NCBI GenBank assembly: GCA_017387685.1
Contig: JAFOEU010000002.1
Coordinates: forward strand, 1 to 64,000
Origin: Clostridia bacterium
GTDB taxonomy: Bacteria > Bacillota > Clostridia > Oscillospirales > CAG-272
Direction: 5' to 3'
Length of the DNA stretch: 64,000 bases
The notes beneath the pieces were generated by a model. It did no database searches and was not told where the DNA came from. It saw nothing but the letters and a program-made list of their open reading frames with translations. This document shows positions 7,577 to 16,629 of this stretch, piece by piece. Positions within the stretch are counted from its first letter, which is position 1. Each line of letters opens with the position of its first letter. Made by a program: the position numbers and the translations under genes.

Positions 7577-9910
7577 ATGTTCCCGATACTTCGCAGATTA
7601 ATTGCCTTGCTTTTGATTATTTGCACTCTGACGTCGCTTGCCGCCTGCAGGACCGATCAGCCTGACGAAACAACTGTCGAATCGACCGAAACAGAACCCG
7701 CGGTCACCGAGCCGATTGAAGAAGCAGTTGAAACCTTCGACATCATTAAGGACGGCAAGCTGCTCTATCCGATAGTCCGACCGGAGGTTGCATCGCAAGC
7801 GCTTATCCGCGCAGCGCTCAAGGTTCATAAATTCATCAACGACAGCGGCGTTAAGTCGGATATTTCCGATTGGGGCGACAAGACGGGTGAGAAGAATGAG
7901 ATACTGTTCGGTATTTCCAAATATTTCCCCAAAGAGGCGCTTGACGGCATTGACCTTTCCGCACTTGGAATGGACGGCTTCGTCATTAAGCACTACGGCA
8001 ATAAGATCCTCATCGCGGCAAGCAACGATACCGCTCTTGCCGATGCCGCGGAGTATTTTATTAATAATGTACTTGACATCAAAGGAGGCAATGCAACTAT
8101 GCCCAAGGATTATCTGCACATTGAAAGCCAAGGCCTTTTCCTTTCCGAGCTGAAGATAGGAGGAATTGATATCAAAAAATTCTCCGTTACCTGTGATGCA
8201 GGTTTTGAAGAGCCCGCGAATTACGTAAAAGAGCTCATTAAAGCAAAATGCGGCGCAGAGATTTCCGACGGAGGAGAGAAGAAGATCATCCTTACCGCCG
8301 ACGGCGCGAAGGCTCATACTGTTACTGCCAATATTGAGGACGGAAACCTTGTTATCCGTGCGGAAAACCTCGAGGCGATGAAAAAGGCGATCGTCTGCTT
8401 CTGGTATGAGAATATCGCATATACTACCGCTTCCTTCGACCTTCCCGCAGATACCGCATATTCCCGCGACCTCGATCAGACTATCTTTTACAGCGACTAC
8501 GGCGTAACTCAGTCCGACAGCATTTGCTGCCGCGAGCAGCTTTACGACGTTCACGCAAAGGCTAACGAAAAGGGCTATAAGGTCTTCGCCGACTACGGCG
8601 CTAAGTATTATATCGCCTCGGTCGGCAGATCGGTAATCATCAACACCGACGTTGAATGGGGCAACGCGCAGTTCACTATCGACGACTCCGAGGTCACTCC
8701 CGATAAGAGAGGCAACTGGATATTCACCCTTCTTGAAAGGACCGATCTTGCTTATAATATCGACACCATTAAGACTCTCGACCGTGATATGACCAACCTC
8801 GGCGTGACATTCCCGCAGAGCTCTATCGTCACCTTCTACGACGATAAATCCACCCACTACGTCCGTTACGGAGGAAATGCCGACAACGGACAGACGAAGC
8901 GCGACAGCGTTGTCGTTGACAAGAACGGTAACATTGATATGGATGCGCCCCTTATGTGGGATTTCGATAATATTACCTTGATCTCGGTTCTCCCGATTGA
9001 GGAAGAAACTCGCTACATTAGCGGCGGAATCTTCACGACTATCGCAAATCAGGCACCCTCCGAGTATACGTACTACGCTCGAGGACTCAAGATCAACCGT
9101 TCGAATACCGTGCTTTGCGGTATGAAGCATTATATCACCGGCGAAGGACCTACCGGCGCACCCTATAACGGCTTCCTTTCGATCAATAACTGCGCGTACG
9201 TTACCGTCAAAAACTGTATTTTCACGGGTCATAAGACCTACCAGAGCCCCACGACCGCAATGGGCTCATACGATATCGGAATGGGTAACGCGATCTCGGT
9301 ATCCTTCATCAACTGCACTCAGGCAAACGATATAAACGATAGCAAATACTGGGGTGTTTCGGGCACCAACTATTGCAAAAACTTCGTCTATGACGGCTGT
9401 GTCCTCTCACGTTTTGACGCGCATAAGGGAGTTGCAAATGCGACGATAAAGAATTCCGTTATCGGTCACGCAGGTGCAAGCGTTATCGGATACGGTACGC
9501 TTTTGATCGAAAATTCCACGTTCTTCACAAGTAAGATAATAGACCTGCGAAGCGACTACGGAAGCACTTGGGAAGGTGAGATCATAGTCCGCAACTGCAC
9601 GATCTCTCCGATGACGAAGTCTGACGTATACGTTTTCAAGGGCAGCAACAAGGGCGAGCACGATTTCGGATATCCTTGCTATGTCGGAACGAATATAACG
9701 ATCGACGGACTTACCGTTGATAATGCGAACAAGGCGTATATTTTCGCAAATCTAAATCCCAATTGCACAAGCGACAAATACCAGTCGAAATATCCATTCT
9801 ACGCGCCCGAGACCGTCACCGTAAAGAATATTACGATCTCCGTCAAGGAAGGGCTTCAGGTCAGCCCCAATGAATATTTCTTCGCAAAAACTAAGTTTAT
9901 TTATGAATAA
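7577..9910 (+). CDS. Large lipoprotein with predicted right-handed beta-helix
   Basis: 777-residue exported protein. A lipoprotein signal (LTSLAAC, C24 as lipid-modified Cys) is followed by a Thr/Glu-rich linker. Residues about 55-170 and 190-290 hold two copies of a compact domain with the pattern EILFG...GNKILIAAS..ALADAAEYF, which also appears in the lipoprotein at 18439-20220. The C-terminal half (about 500-720) has the repetitive Asn/Gly/aromatic pattern of parallel beta-helix proteins (NNCAYVTVKNCIFTGH, IENSTFFTS). Such folds often bind or cleave polysaccharides, but no catalytic residues were recognised. A surface role is inferred. It is monocistronic, with promoter and terminator both visible. 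Confidence 0.75.
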   Translation: MFPILRRLIALLLIICTLTSLAACRTDQPDETTVESTETEPAVTEPIEEAVETFDIIKDGKLLYPIVRPEVASQALIRAALKVHKFINDSGVKSDISDWGDKTGEKNEILFGISKYFPKEALDGIDLSALGMDGFVIKHYGNKILIAASNDTALADAAEYFINNVLDIKGGNATMPKDYLHIESQGLFLSELKIGGIDIKKFSVTCDAGFEEPANYVKELIKAKCGAEISDGGEKKIILTADGAKAHTVTANIEDGNLVIRAENLEAMKKAIVCFWYENIAYTTASFDLPADTAYSRDLDQTIFYSDYGVTQSDSICCREQLYDVHAKANEKGYKVFADYGAKYYIASVGRSVIINTDVEWGNAQFTIDDSEVTPDKRGNWIFTLLERTDLAYNIDTIKTLDRDMTNLGVTFPQSSIVTFYDDKSTHYVRYGGNADNGQTKRDSVVVDKNGNIDMDAPLMWDFDNITLISVLPIEEETRYISGGIFTTIANQAPSEYTYYARGLKINRSNTVLCGMKHYITGEGPTGAPYNGFLSINNCAYVTVKNCIFTGHKTYQSPTTAMGSYDIGMGNAISVSFINCTQANDINDSKYWGVSGTNYCKNFVYDGCVLSRFDAHKGVANATIKNSVIGHAGASVIGYGTLLIENSTFFTSKIIDLRSDYGSTWEGEIIVRNCTISPMTKSDVYVFKGSNKGEHDFGYPCYVGTNITIDGLTVDNANKAYIFANLNPNCTSDKYQSKYPFYAPETVTVKNITISVKEGLQVSPNEYFFAKTKFIYE

Positions 9911-9916
9911 AATTTT

Positions 9917-9945
9917 CGCCGCTCCGAATGGAGCGGCGATTTTTT
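9917..9945 (+). terminator. Terminator of the beta-helix lipoprotein gene
   Basis: 9-bp perfect stem CGCCGCTCC/GGAGCGGCG with GAAT loop, then a T6 tract. Confidence 0.9.
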
Positions 9946-9976
9946 GACATTATTTTTTCCTTTTAACAAAAAGGTC

Positions 9977-10005
9977 TTGATTTATTTTTGAGTTTATATT
10001 ATAAT
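9977..10005 (+). promoter_or_regulatory. Promoter of the galU-dnaI operon
   Basis: TTGATT (9977-9982), 17-nt spacer, perfect TATAAT (10000-10005), 35 bp before the galU start. Confidence 0.8.
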
Positions 10006-10039
10006 AATTATAACTGTACTATAATGCGAGGATTTTACC

Positions 10040-10933
10040 ATGCAGATAAATAAAGTTCGCAAAGCAGTAATTCCTGCTGCGGGACTCGGTACGCGTATGC
10101 TTCCGATCGCTCGCGCCGTGCCGAAGGAGGCTTTGCCCATAGTCGACCGCCCTGCGATCTCGTATCTCGTAGAGGAGGCTGCAAAATCGGGCATCACCGA
10201 CGTGCTTATCATCACGGGAAGAAACAAGGGCTCGATAGAAGATTATTTTGATTATTCGCCGGAATACGAATCATATTTTACCGCCAAGGGCAGGGATGAG
10301 GAGATCGAAAAGATCCGCGAGGATGCCGAACCGCTCGGTGTTCGCGTTTATTTCCTTCGTCAGAAGATAACGCGCGGTCTCGGTCACGCCATTGGATGTG
10401 CACGAGGATTTGTCGGTAACGAGCCGTTTGCTATCCTTTACGGAGATGATATCATTCTTTCGGAAAAACCCGTTGTCGCGCAGATGATCGAAAGCTATGA
10501 AAAATACGGCAGATCGGTCTGCGGCGTTAAAGAAGTATCGACTGAATTGGTAAAGAAATATTGTTCGCTCAAAACTCACCCGATTGATGGAAGTGAGAAC
10601 GAGTTTTTCGTCGACGATATGATCGAAAAGCCCAAGACCGATGCCGAGATCTTTTCGAATTACGCCATCCTTGGCAGAGTGCTCGTTACTCCTGACATCT
10701 TTGATATAATCGACGCAACTCCTCCCGGAGCGGGCGGTGAGATCCAGCTTACCGACGCTATCGCAACTCTCGCGCGCAGAGAGGGCGTAACCGCGCTCGA
10801 CTTTGAGGGCAATCGCTTCGACCTCGGCTCAAAGCTCGGATTTCTCGAGGCAAACGTAACCGCCGCTCTTGCTCACCCCGAGCTTGGTGAGCGCTTCAAA
10901 GAATTTTTAACCGATATTGTAAGAAAAATGTGA
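10040..10933 (+). CDS. galU: UTP-glucose-1-phosphate uridylyltransferase
   Basis: 297 residues, standard GalU length. The nucleotide-binding motif is PAAGLGTRMLPIARAVPKE, the metal-binding GDD lies in AILYGDDIIL, and the Glu/Lys motif is in MIEKPK. It makes UDP-glucose from glucose-1-phosphate and UTP, the precursor for surface polysaccharides and, through UDP-glucuronate, for the epimerase encoded at 2258-3331. It is the first gene of a seven-gene operon, with GAGG before the ATG and a 10-bp gap to the next gene. Confidence 0.93.
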   Translation: MQINKVRKAVIPAAGLGTRMLPIARAVPKEALPIVDRPAISYLVEEAAKSGITDVLIITGRNKGSIEDYFDYSPEYESYFTAKGRDEEIEKIREDAEPLGVRVYFLRQKITRGLGHAIGCARGFVGNEPFAILYGDDIILSEKPVVAQMIESYEKYGRSVCGVKEVSTELVKKYCSLKTHPIDGSENEFFVDDMIEKPKTDAEIFSNYAILGRVLVTPDIFDIIDATPPGAGGEIQLTDAIATLARREGVTALDFEGNRFDLGSKLGFLEANVTAALAHPELGERFKEFLTDIVRKM

Positions 10934-10943
10934 GGAAAAAATA

Positions 10944-11435
10944 ATGTCAAGCAGAATTTCAAAGGAAAATTATTATCTTGATATCGCGCAGACCGTCAGC
11001 GAGCGCAGCACCTGTCTTCGCCGCCGCTTCGGTGCGATCATCGTAAAAAATGACAGCATAATTGCGACCGGATATAACGGCGCGCCGCGCGGACGAAAGA
11101 ATTGCGACGATCTCGGCTACTGCTTCCGCGAGAAGCTCGGTATTCCGAGAGGAGAGCGCTATGAGATGTGTCGTTCCGTTCACGCAGAGGCAAACGCCAT
11201 CATCGCCGCGCCCCGCGAGCAGATGCTCGGCTCGACACTTTATATGGTCTGCACCTCGCCCGTTGACGGTGCGGTAATGCCCGGCACCTCGAGCTGCATG
11301 ATGTGCAAGAAGCTCGCTATCAATGCGGGTATCGAGCGCCTTGTGGTGCGCGACGATGCGGAGAATTTCCGAGTTATCAACGTAAGCGATTGGATCGAGG
11401 ATGACGATTCGCTTTCGGGACAGTTTGGTTATTGA
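10944..11435 (+). CDS. dCMP deaminase (deoxycytidylate deaminase)
   Basis: 163 residues. The zinc-binding motif HAEANAI supplies the His ligand and catalytic Glu, and SCMMC supplies the two Cys ligands (the usual Pro before the first Cys is Ser here). An N-terminal RRRFGAIIVKND strand and the NGAPRG loop are typical of ComEB-type dCMP deaminases, which convert dCMP to dUMP for thymidylate synthesis. It starts 10 bp after galU with GAGGAAAA as ribosome-binding site. Confidence 0.9.
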   Translation: MSSRISKENYYLDIAQTVSERSTCLRRRFGAIIVKNDSIIATGYNGAPRGRKNCDDLGYCFREKLGIPRGERYEMCRSVHAEANAIIAAPREQMLGSTLYMVCTSPVDGAVMPGTSSCMMCKKLAINAGIERLVVRDDAENFRVINVSDWIEDDDSLSGQFGY

Positions 11436-11449
11436 TTTTGGAGGAAAAA

Positions 11450-12091
11450 ATGAAAAATCTTAAAAAAGTTATTTGCCTTGCTTTAGCAGTTATCTTTCTT
11501 TGCCCGATCCTTACCTCTTGCGGTAACAAGATGGTTATGACCGGCGCAGGACTTACCCACAAGAAAACGGGTGTTGAGTATCTGTACGTTCTCGATCCCT
11601 GCTATCAGCCTAAGGAATACGAAACCGAGCCGTACACCAAGTGGAAATATAACGATTTCACAGTAGAATATTATGCCGTCAAGGGCTTTGAGCCTACGGA
11701 ATGGCTGTATTGTCCCACTCTCGGAGAGCTTCTTTGCGCAACCGGCGCGGAGCTTCCCTCGCTTGAGGGGTTTGCTCCGAACGGCGTATTTATTTGTGTT
11801 GAGGCAAACGTTCCCTATTCGATCTACGAAATCAAGGATCAGGCGACCGTCGATCAGATCCTGCAGAGACTTACCGATCCCGAAACCCCTTCATATTCTA
11901 CCATTATGCCCGGCTCGAACTACACAATCAAGTTCGTCTCGGAAAAATACCCCGAATTTTATTACAGCATAGTTCTCGTTGCTGCCGAGGACGGCGTTTA
12001 CGTTCACGATAGAATGAACGGCAAATACGTCGATATGGGAATGCTCTTTGATGAATACGAGCTTTACCACGGCGAAGACGAAGAGCCCTGA
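11450..12091 (+). CDS. Small lipoprotein of unknown function
   Basis: 213 residues from the ATG at 11450, which follows GGAGGAAAAA; the in-frame ATG at 11432 overlaps the previous stop and lacks such a site. An N-terminal lipoprotein signal ends in LTSC (C24). The mature part is soluble and slightly acidic, with no recognised domain. The stop overlaps the rimI start (TGATG), so the two are translationally coupled. Its place in a housekeeping operon suggests constitutive expression. Confidence 0.75.
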   Translation: MKNLKKVICLALAVIFLCPILTSCGNKMVMTGAGLTHKKTGVEYLYVLDPCYQPKEYETEPYTKWKYNDFTVEYYAVKGFEPTEWLYCPTLGELLCATGAELPSLEGFAPNGVFICVEANVPYSIYEIKDQATVDQILQRLTDPETPSYSTIMPGSNYTIKFVSEKYPEFYYSIVLVAAEDGVYVHDRMNGKYVDMGMLFDEYELYHGEDEEP

Positions 12092-12561
12092 TGAATAATT
12101 TTGATATCGTTAAGCTGACGGAATCTCATATTCGCGAGGCGGCAGAGATCGAAAGACTTTGCTTTTCCGAGCCTTGGAGCGAGGATGCCCTGCTTTATAT
12201 GTGCACCGCGCCGATAACACACGCAGTTGCCGTGATCGAAAGGGCGAGCGGCAGACTTGCCGCGTACGGTGGGTGTGAATACGTGCTCGACGAGGCGAAT
12301 ATTGTCAACGTCGCGACTCACCCCGATTTCCGCCGCCGAGGATGTGCCGAAGCCCTGCTCGGAAAAATGGAAGAATTTCTGTCAAAAAACGGAGTTACGG
12401 ACGTTTACCTTGAGGTTCGAGTGTCGAATGCACCCGCGAGGACTTTGTACGAAAAGCTCGGATTCCGTGCCGTCGGTTTGCGAAAAAAATATTACCGCCT
12501 CCCCGTCGAGGATGCGGTCGTAATGAAAAAACAGTTGAATAAAGGCGAAAACCAATGTTGA
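12091..12561 (+). CDS. rimI: Ribosomal-protein-alanine N-acetyltransferase, GNAT family
   Basis: 156 residues with the GNAT acetyl-CoA fold. Motif A is VNVATHPDFRRRGCAEALL (the RRxGxA pyrophosphate loop), and LEVRVSNAPARTLYEKLGF is the RimI signature. RimI acetylates the N-terminal alanine of ribosomal protein S18. In Bacillota it is commonly coded beside tsaD or tsaB, as here: its last 7 bp overlap tsaD. Confidence 0.9.
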   Translation: MNNFDIVKLTESHIREAAEIERLCFSEPWSEDALLYMCTAPITHAVAVIERASGRLAAYGGCEYVLDEANIVNVATHPDFRRRGCAEALLGKMEEFLSKNGVTDVYLEVRVSNAPARTLYEKLGFRAVGLRKKYYRLPVEDAVVMKKQLNKGENQC

Positions 12562-13580
12562 TTTTAGGAATAGAAACATCCTGCGATGAAACGAGCGCCG
12601 CTGTTGTCGGCGACGTCGGAGAGGGCGGCAGACTCGTCGCGCTTTCCAATATAGTCGCGTCGCAGATAGATACCCACCGTCTTTACGGCGGTGTTGTCCC
12701 CGAGATCGCGGGACGGGCGCATATCGAGGCTATCTCAAACGTCGTCGAGCGCGCTCTTGCTGAGGCGAAGGTGGAAATATCCGATCTTGACGGAGTAGCG
12801 GTCACCACGCACCCCGGTCTTATCGGTGCGCTCCTCGTTGGAGTGAATTTTGCGAAGGCTTTTGCATTTGCAAATAAACTGCCCCTTCTTTCGGTAAACC
12901 ATATCCACGCGCACACCGCGGCGGCGTACCTTACCGAAACTCCCCCGAAGCCGCCATATCTTTCTCTTGTTGTGTCGGGCGGACATACGTCGTTCTACCT
13001 TGTTAAATCCTATACCGAATACGTCGAGCTCGGCGGCACGCGTGATGACGCGGCAGGCGAGGCTTTTGACAAGATCGGCAGAGTTATAGGACTTCAGTAC
13101 CCCGCGGGCGCGGCTATGGACAAGCTTGCGCACGAGGGCATCGCTTGCGGAAGAAAGCTTGATCTCAAGCTCCCAACACCCGCTCTTACCGGCGATAATC
13201 TTGATTTTTCCTTCAGCGGACTCAAAACAGCCGCGCTGAACTACCTCAATAAGCTCGCGCAGCAAAAACTCGAGGTTGACCGTCCCGCATTCGCGGCGCT
13301 TTACACCGAAACCGTTTGTTCAGCGATAGCAAAGAAGATCCCCGCGGCGATCAAAATGTCGGGCGCAAAGCAGCTCGTTATGTCGGGCGGCGTTGCGGCG
13401 AATTCGCATCTCCGCGCCGCTGTCGGTAAGGCTTGCGAAAAGGCGGGCGCAGAGCTTATTCTTTCTCCGATCTCCCTCTGCGGCGACAACGGAGTTATGG
13501 TCGCGGCACAGGGCTATTACGAGCTGAAGGCGGGCAGAATTGCCGATACCTATCTCAACGCGTCAGCCGCTGACGATTAA
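12555..13580 (+). CDS. tsaD: tRNA N6-adenosine threonylcarbamoyltransferase
   Basis: 341 residues, full length. It starts with the family signature LGIETSCDETSAAVV, has the metal-binding HIHAHTAAAYL motif, the GGHTS loop and a C-terminal SGGVAANSHLR motif. With TsaB, TsaC and TsaE it builds t6A37 on ANN-decoding tRNAs. TsaB and TsaE are not in this window. The start overlaps rimI by 7 bp. Confidence 0.95.
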   Translation: MLILGIETSCDETSAAVVGDVGEGGRLVALSNIVASQIDTHRLYGGVVPEIAGRAHIEAISNVVERALAEAKVEISDLDGVAVTTHPGLIGALLVGVNFAKAFAFANKLPLLSVNHIHAHTAAAYLTETPPKPPYLSLVVSGGHTSFYLVKSYTEYVELGGTRDDAAGEAFDKIGRVIGLQYPAGAAMDKLAHEGIACGRKLDLKLPTPALTGDNLDFSFSGLKTAALNYLNKLAQQKLEVDRPAFAALYTETVCSAIAKKIPAAIKMSGAKQLVMSGGVAANSHLRAAVGKACEKAGAELILSPISLCGDNGVMVAAQGYYELKAGRIADTYLNASAADD

Positions 13581-13593
13581 ACGGAGAAAACAA

Positions 13594-14625
13594 ATGAGTA
13601 AAAATGAAAATAAAAATCTCCGCGTAAACTACGGACAGAGCGTGGTCGTGCTCCCCGGTGCGGTTGCGGATATGATCGGCTCGGCAAAAAAGACCGATAT
13701 CTGCATCCTGATCGCACTTCTTACCGATGTTTCCGCTGACAGCGAGCAGGTGGCGCAAAAGTGCGGCGTGACCGCAGAGACCGTTGAGCGCGCAATAGCA
13801 TATTGGCGCGGTGCGGGTGTTATATCGTTCTGTGAGGAAAAGAAGGCGGAAGCGGAGAGTGCTCCCGCGCCCGAAAAGCCCAAGACAAAGACCAAACAGA
13901 GCAAACGTGCAGATCTTGGCGAGCTTCCGAGTTATTCGAGCAGCGAGATCGCGGGTATGGTCGAAAGCGACCGCGACGTCGCGCTGATGATCGATGAATG
14001 CGAGCGCGCACTCGGAAAGATCCTCCGCGTCGGTGAGATTGCAAAGCTGATCGCTCTGCGCGATTACCTTGGCTTTGCTCCCGATTACATAATCGCGCTC
14101 TGCGAGCATTGCGCGAAAATTGGCAAGAATACGGTTCACTATCTCGTAACCACTGCCGTAGCGCTTTATGATGACGGCATCACCGATAAAGAAACCCTCG
14201 ACGAGCATCTTCGCCGCGCGCAGGAAAAGCACGATATCGAGATCCAGATCCGTTCGCTTTTCGGTATGAATATGACGCGTGCGCTGACCTCGAAAGAGAA
14301 GAGGATCATTGATGATTGGACCGTGACCTACGGCTACGGTATTGAAATCATCAAGCTTGCGTATGAGATCACGGTCGATACGATCAAGGAGCCGAATCTT
14401 AACTACGCAAACGGAATTCTCCAAAGATGGTATGCGAGTGAGCTTAAGACCGAGGACGATATCAAGGCACAGCTCGAAGCCGATGCGAAAGCCAAGGGCG
14501 AGCCCGCGGCGGGCAAGAGCTTTGACTCTACCGACTTCTTTGAGGCGGCACTCCGACGAAGCTACGGGGATTCGGGTGCGACTCCCGAGGTACCGGTCAC
14601 CACCGATAACAAGAAAAGAAAGTAA
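13594..14625 (+). CDS. DnaD-domain replication protein
   Basis: 343 residues from ATG 13594, preceded by GGAGAAAACAA; a longer in-frame start at 13540 would run back into tsaD. The N-terminus is winged-helix-like (residues about 15-80) with a Lys/Pro-rich linker, followed by one or two DnaD/DnaB2 domains: MIDECERALGKILRVGEI...YLGFAPDYIIALCEHCA and, near the C-terminus, DDWTVTYGYGIEIIKLAYEITVD, the typical YxxxI pattern. DnaD proteins remodel DNA in the PriA primosome. Pairing with a DnaI-like loader immediately downstream supports this. Confidence 0.85.
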   Translation: MSKNENKNLRVNYGQSVVVLPGAVADMIGSAKKTDICILIALLTDVSADSEQVAQKCGVTAETVERAIAYWRGAGVISFCEEKKAEAESAPAPEKPKTKTKQSKRADLGELPSYSSSEIAGMVESDRDVALMIDECERALGKILRVGEIAKLIALRDYLGFAPDYIIALCEHCAKIGKNTVHYLVTTAVALYDDGITDKETLDEHLRRAQEKHDIEIQIRSLFGMNMTRALTSKEKRIIDDWTVTYGYGIEIIKLAYEITVDTIKEPNLNYANGILQRWYASELKTEDDIKAQLEADAKAKGEPAAGKSFDSTDFFEAALRRSYGDSGATPEVPVTTDNKKRK

Positions 14626-14637
14626 CGAGGCGCAGAT

Positions 14638-15606
14638 ATGGGATATAATATGGAAAATTTCCGCAAGATCCGCGAGGAATATAAGGAAAAGTATAAGAAA
14701 GCCGAAGCCGAAGCGGATGCACGCCGCCGTGAGCTTTGGCAGACAGTTGACGGTCTGCGCGACCTCGACCGTGCGCTCTCGATGACGGCAACAAGATTGC
14801 TCAACGCGGTTTCGGGCAAGAGCAATGAAAGCTTTGAGAAGGTAAAGGCTGATGCCGAAAGACTCAACCGCGAGCGCGATATTCTCCTTGCGGCATATGG
14901 CTACCCCTCTGATTATTCCGATCCGAGATATGAGTGCGATATCTGCCACGATACCGGCTATGCAGGCGAGGAGATCTGCGAGTGTATGAAGCGCCGTCTT
15001 CGCCTTGCGGGATATGAAAGCTCGGGCATTGCAAGACTTATGGGCGAGCAGAGATTCGACAATTTCAGCCTTGATTATTACAAGGCAAATGCTCGTTCCT
15101 ATGAAAATATGACATATGTTTTCAAAACTATACTCGAGTACGCGAACACATTTGAGACAGAAAAGGCGCAGAATCTTCTCCTTCTCGGCGGAACGGGACT
15201 CGGCAAAACACATCTTTCGACCGCGCTTGCCAAGACGCTTATCGACCGCGGCTATGACGTTATCTACACGGGTGCGATCGGTATGATCGCGGATTTCGAG
15301 AAGCATCGCTTCGGTAATTCCGCAGGTAGCGAGAGCGGAATCAACCTCGACCGCTACTACGATTGCGACCTGCTCATCATCGACGATCTCGGCTCGGAGG
15401 TTTCGAACCAGTTCACGGTCAGCACGGTCTATAACGTGCTCAATAACCGCATAAGTCTCGGACTCCCCACCGTCGTCAGCACTAACCTTAATCAGAAGGA
15501 ACTTAACGATCGCTATTGGGACAGAATCACAAGCCGAATCCTCGGCGAATTCCGTCCGCTTCTGTTCAGCGGCAGCGACGTCAGAAAGTTGAAATTGAGC
15601 GAATAA
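14638..15606 (+). CDS. DnaC/DnaI-type helicase loader ATPase
   Basis: 322 residues. The N-terminus is coiled (residues 10-60) and leads to a zinc-binding cluster (C100, C103, C114, C116). The AAA+ ATPase domain has Walker A GGTGLGKT (G184-T191) and Walker B LLIIDDLG. This is the architecture of Gram-positive DnaI, which loads the replicative helicase DnaC(B). It is the last gene of the operon, 12 bp after the DnaD gene and followed by a terminator. An internal ATG at 14650 is an alternative start. Confidence 0.88.
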   Translation: MGYNMENFRKIREEYKEKYKKAEAEADARRRELWQTVDGLRDLDRALSMTATRLLNAVSGKSNESFEKVKADAERLNRERDILLAAYGYPSDYSDPRYECDICHDTGYAGEEICECMKRRLRLAGYESSGIARLMGEQRFDNFSLDYYKANARSYENMTYVFKTILEYANTFETEKAQNLLLLGGTGLGKTHLSTALAKTLIDRGYDVIYTGAIGMIADFEKHRFGNSAGSESGINLDRYYDCDLLIIDDLGSEVSNQFTVSTVYNVLNNRISLGLPTVVSTNLNQKELNDRYWDRITSRILGEFRPLLFSGSDVRKLKLSE

Positions 15607-15611
15607 AAGAC

Positions 15612-15640
15612 AAAAACTGTCGTTTTCACGGCAGTTTTTT
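15612..15640 (+). terminator. Terminator of the galU-dnaI operon
   Basis: 11-bp stem (AAAAACTGTCG with CGGCAGTTTTT, one G-U pair), TTTTCA loop and T6 tail. Confidence 0.88.
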
Positions 15641-15718
15641 GTTTTGTATATTTTTTGTGTTTTCGGTAACAATAAAGATTGACAACATAGTCAAATCAAA
15701 AATCAAAGGAGCGCAAAA

Positions 15719-16171
15719 ATGCCTCAGGTTAAAACGAAGATCACGAGGGCACAGTTGCTCGATGATCTTTACAAAAATCTCAAAATGGGTACCACCTCGA
15801 CAACCGACATTCTCGGCAGAGTCAAGGATCCCGATCTCCGTGCGGAGATGACAAAGACGATCGACGGCTTCGAGGGACTTGCTTCGCGCACCGCGAAGGT
15901 GATGATCGAGGCGGGAATTACTCCCAAGGAAGAGAATATGTTCACCAAAGCCGGCGCGAAGATCGGTATGGTAATGAACACCGCGACCGATTCCACAAGC
16001 GAGCATCTTGCCGAAATGATGATTCAAGGACTTACTATGGGCGTCACAGAGCTTTACCGCGACATCGGCGAAGCAGAGGAAGTCGGCATCTCGGGCGAGG
16101 TCCTCACCCTTGCTAAGGAAGCCCTCGACTTTGAGGAAAGAGCAGTAGAGAAGTACAAAACCTATCTCTAA
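15719..16171 (+). CDS. Hypothetical helical protein
   Basis: 150 residues, no signal peptide or membrane segment. The sequence is almost wholly predicted helix with regularly spaced Ala, Leu, Glu and Lys, like a ferritin-like or DUF2383-type four-helix bundle, but I cannot name the family with confidence. It ends in FEERAVEKYKTYL. The ATG follows AAAGGAGCG. It is monocistronic, between the DnaI terminator and a strong bidirectional terminator. Confidence 0.75.
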   Translation: MPQVKTKITRAQLLDDLYKNLKMGTTSTTDILGRVKDPDLRAEMTKTIDGFEGLASRTAKVMIEAGITPKEENMFTKAGAKIGMVMNTATDSTSEHLAEMMIQGLTMGVTELYRDIGEAEEVGISGEVLTLAKEALDFEERAVEKYKTYL

Positions 16172-16175
16172 AAAA

Positions 16176-16205
16176 TATTCCTCGGACGTTTGCGTCCGAG
16201 GAATA
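16176..16205. terminator. Bidirectional terminator between convergent genes
   Basis: Perfect 13-bp stem TATTCCTCGGACG/CGTCCGAGGAATA with TTTG loop. The A-run at 16170-16175 gives a T-tract for the minus strand; the plus side has only a weak one. Confidence 0.85.
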
Positions 16206-16210
16206 TAATA

Positions 16211-16543
16211 CTATTTTGCCTTCTTAGCAGCTTTATCGGCTTCCTTCTGCGCTTCCTTTTCGGCTTTGGCTTCCTCGATATCGCGCTCGATCTCCTTTTC
16301 TTGACTGCGGAGGTCGGCGATACGCGAGAGGGAGGCTTCGATCTGTTCGGCGTTGTCTTGACCGCCGTTTAACTTTGCATAGGTCAGCTTGCCGAGCGTG
16401 GCATATTCCTTTTCAAGTCGGCTTCTGATATTCTCAAGTCTTATCTGCATACCTGCGGCGTCGGTGAGTCTGACAGCTTCGCCCGCCAGCTTGTCGAGAA
16501 ATCTGCCCGCGCCGTCGCAAAATTCATTCCACGAATTAGACAT
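16211..16543 (-). CDS. Hypothetical coiled-coil protein
   Basis: 110 residues, soluble. The N-terminus SNSWNEFCDGAGRFLDKLAGEAVRLTD is followed by a long charged coiled coil and ends in a Lys/Ala tail (EADKAAKKAK). Small proteins of this type are common in Clostridia without known function. It has its own strong promoter (16575-16603, minus strand) and a GGGGG ribosome-binding site. Confidence 0.75.
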   Translation of the reverse strand: MSNSWNEFCDGAGRFLDKLAGEAVRLTDAAGMQIRLENIRSRLEKEYATLGKLTYAKLNGGQDNAEQIEASLSRIADLRSQEKEIERDIEEAKAEKEAQKEADKAAKKAK

Positions 16544-16574
16544 ATTGATACCCCCGTAAAATTACATTACTATT

Positions 16575-16603
16575 ATTATAACCTATTTCTCGTCTCTTGT
16601 AAA
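16575..16603 (-). promoter_or_regulatory. Promoter of the coiled-coil protein gene
   Basis: On the minus strand TTTACA (16603-16598), 17-nt spacer, TATAAT (16580-16575). Confidence 0.75.
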
Positions 16604-16629
16604 TACTTTTTTCAAAAAAGGAGTCAAAA

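Noticed and set aside
7598..9232. 544-residue minus-strand open frame opposite the beta-helix lipoprotein gene
   Set aside because: Antisense shadow; the plus-strand gene has promoter, lipoprotein signal and terminator.
13555..15672. 705-residue minus-strand open frame opposite the DnaD and DnaI genes
   Set aside because: Antisense shadow of two well-identified plus-strand genes; repetitive Arg/Ile/Ala composition with no domain.
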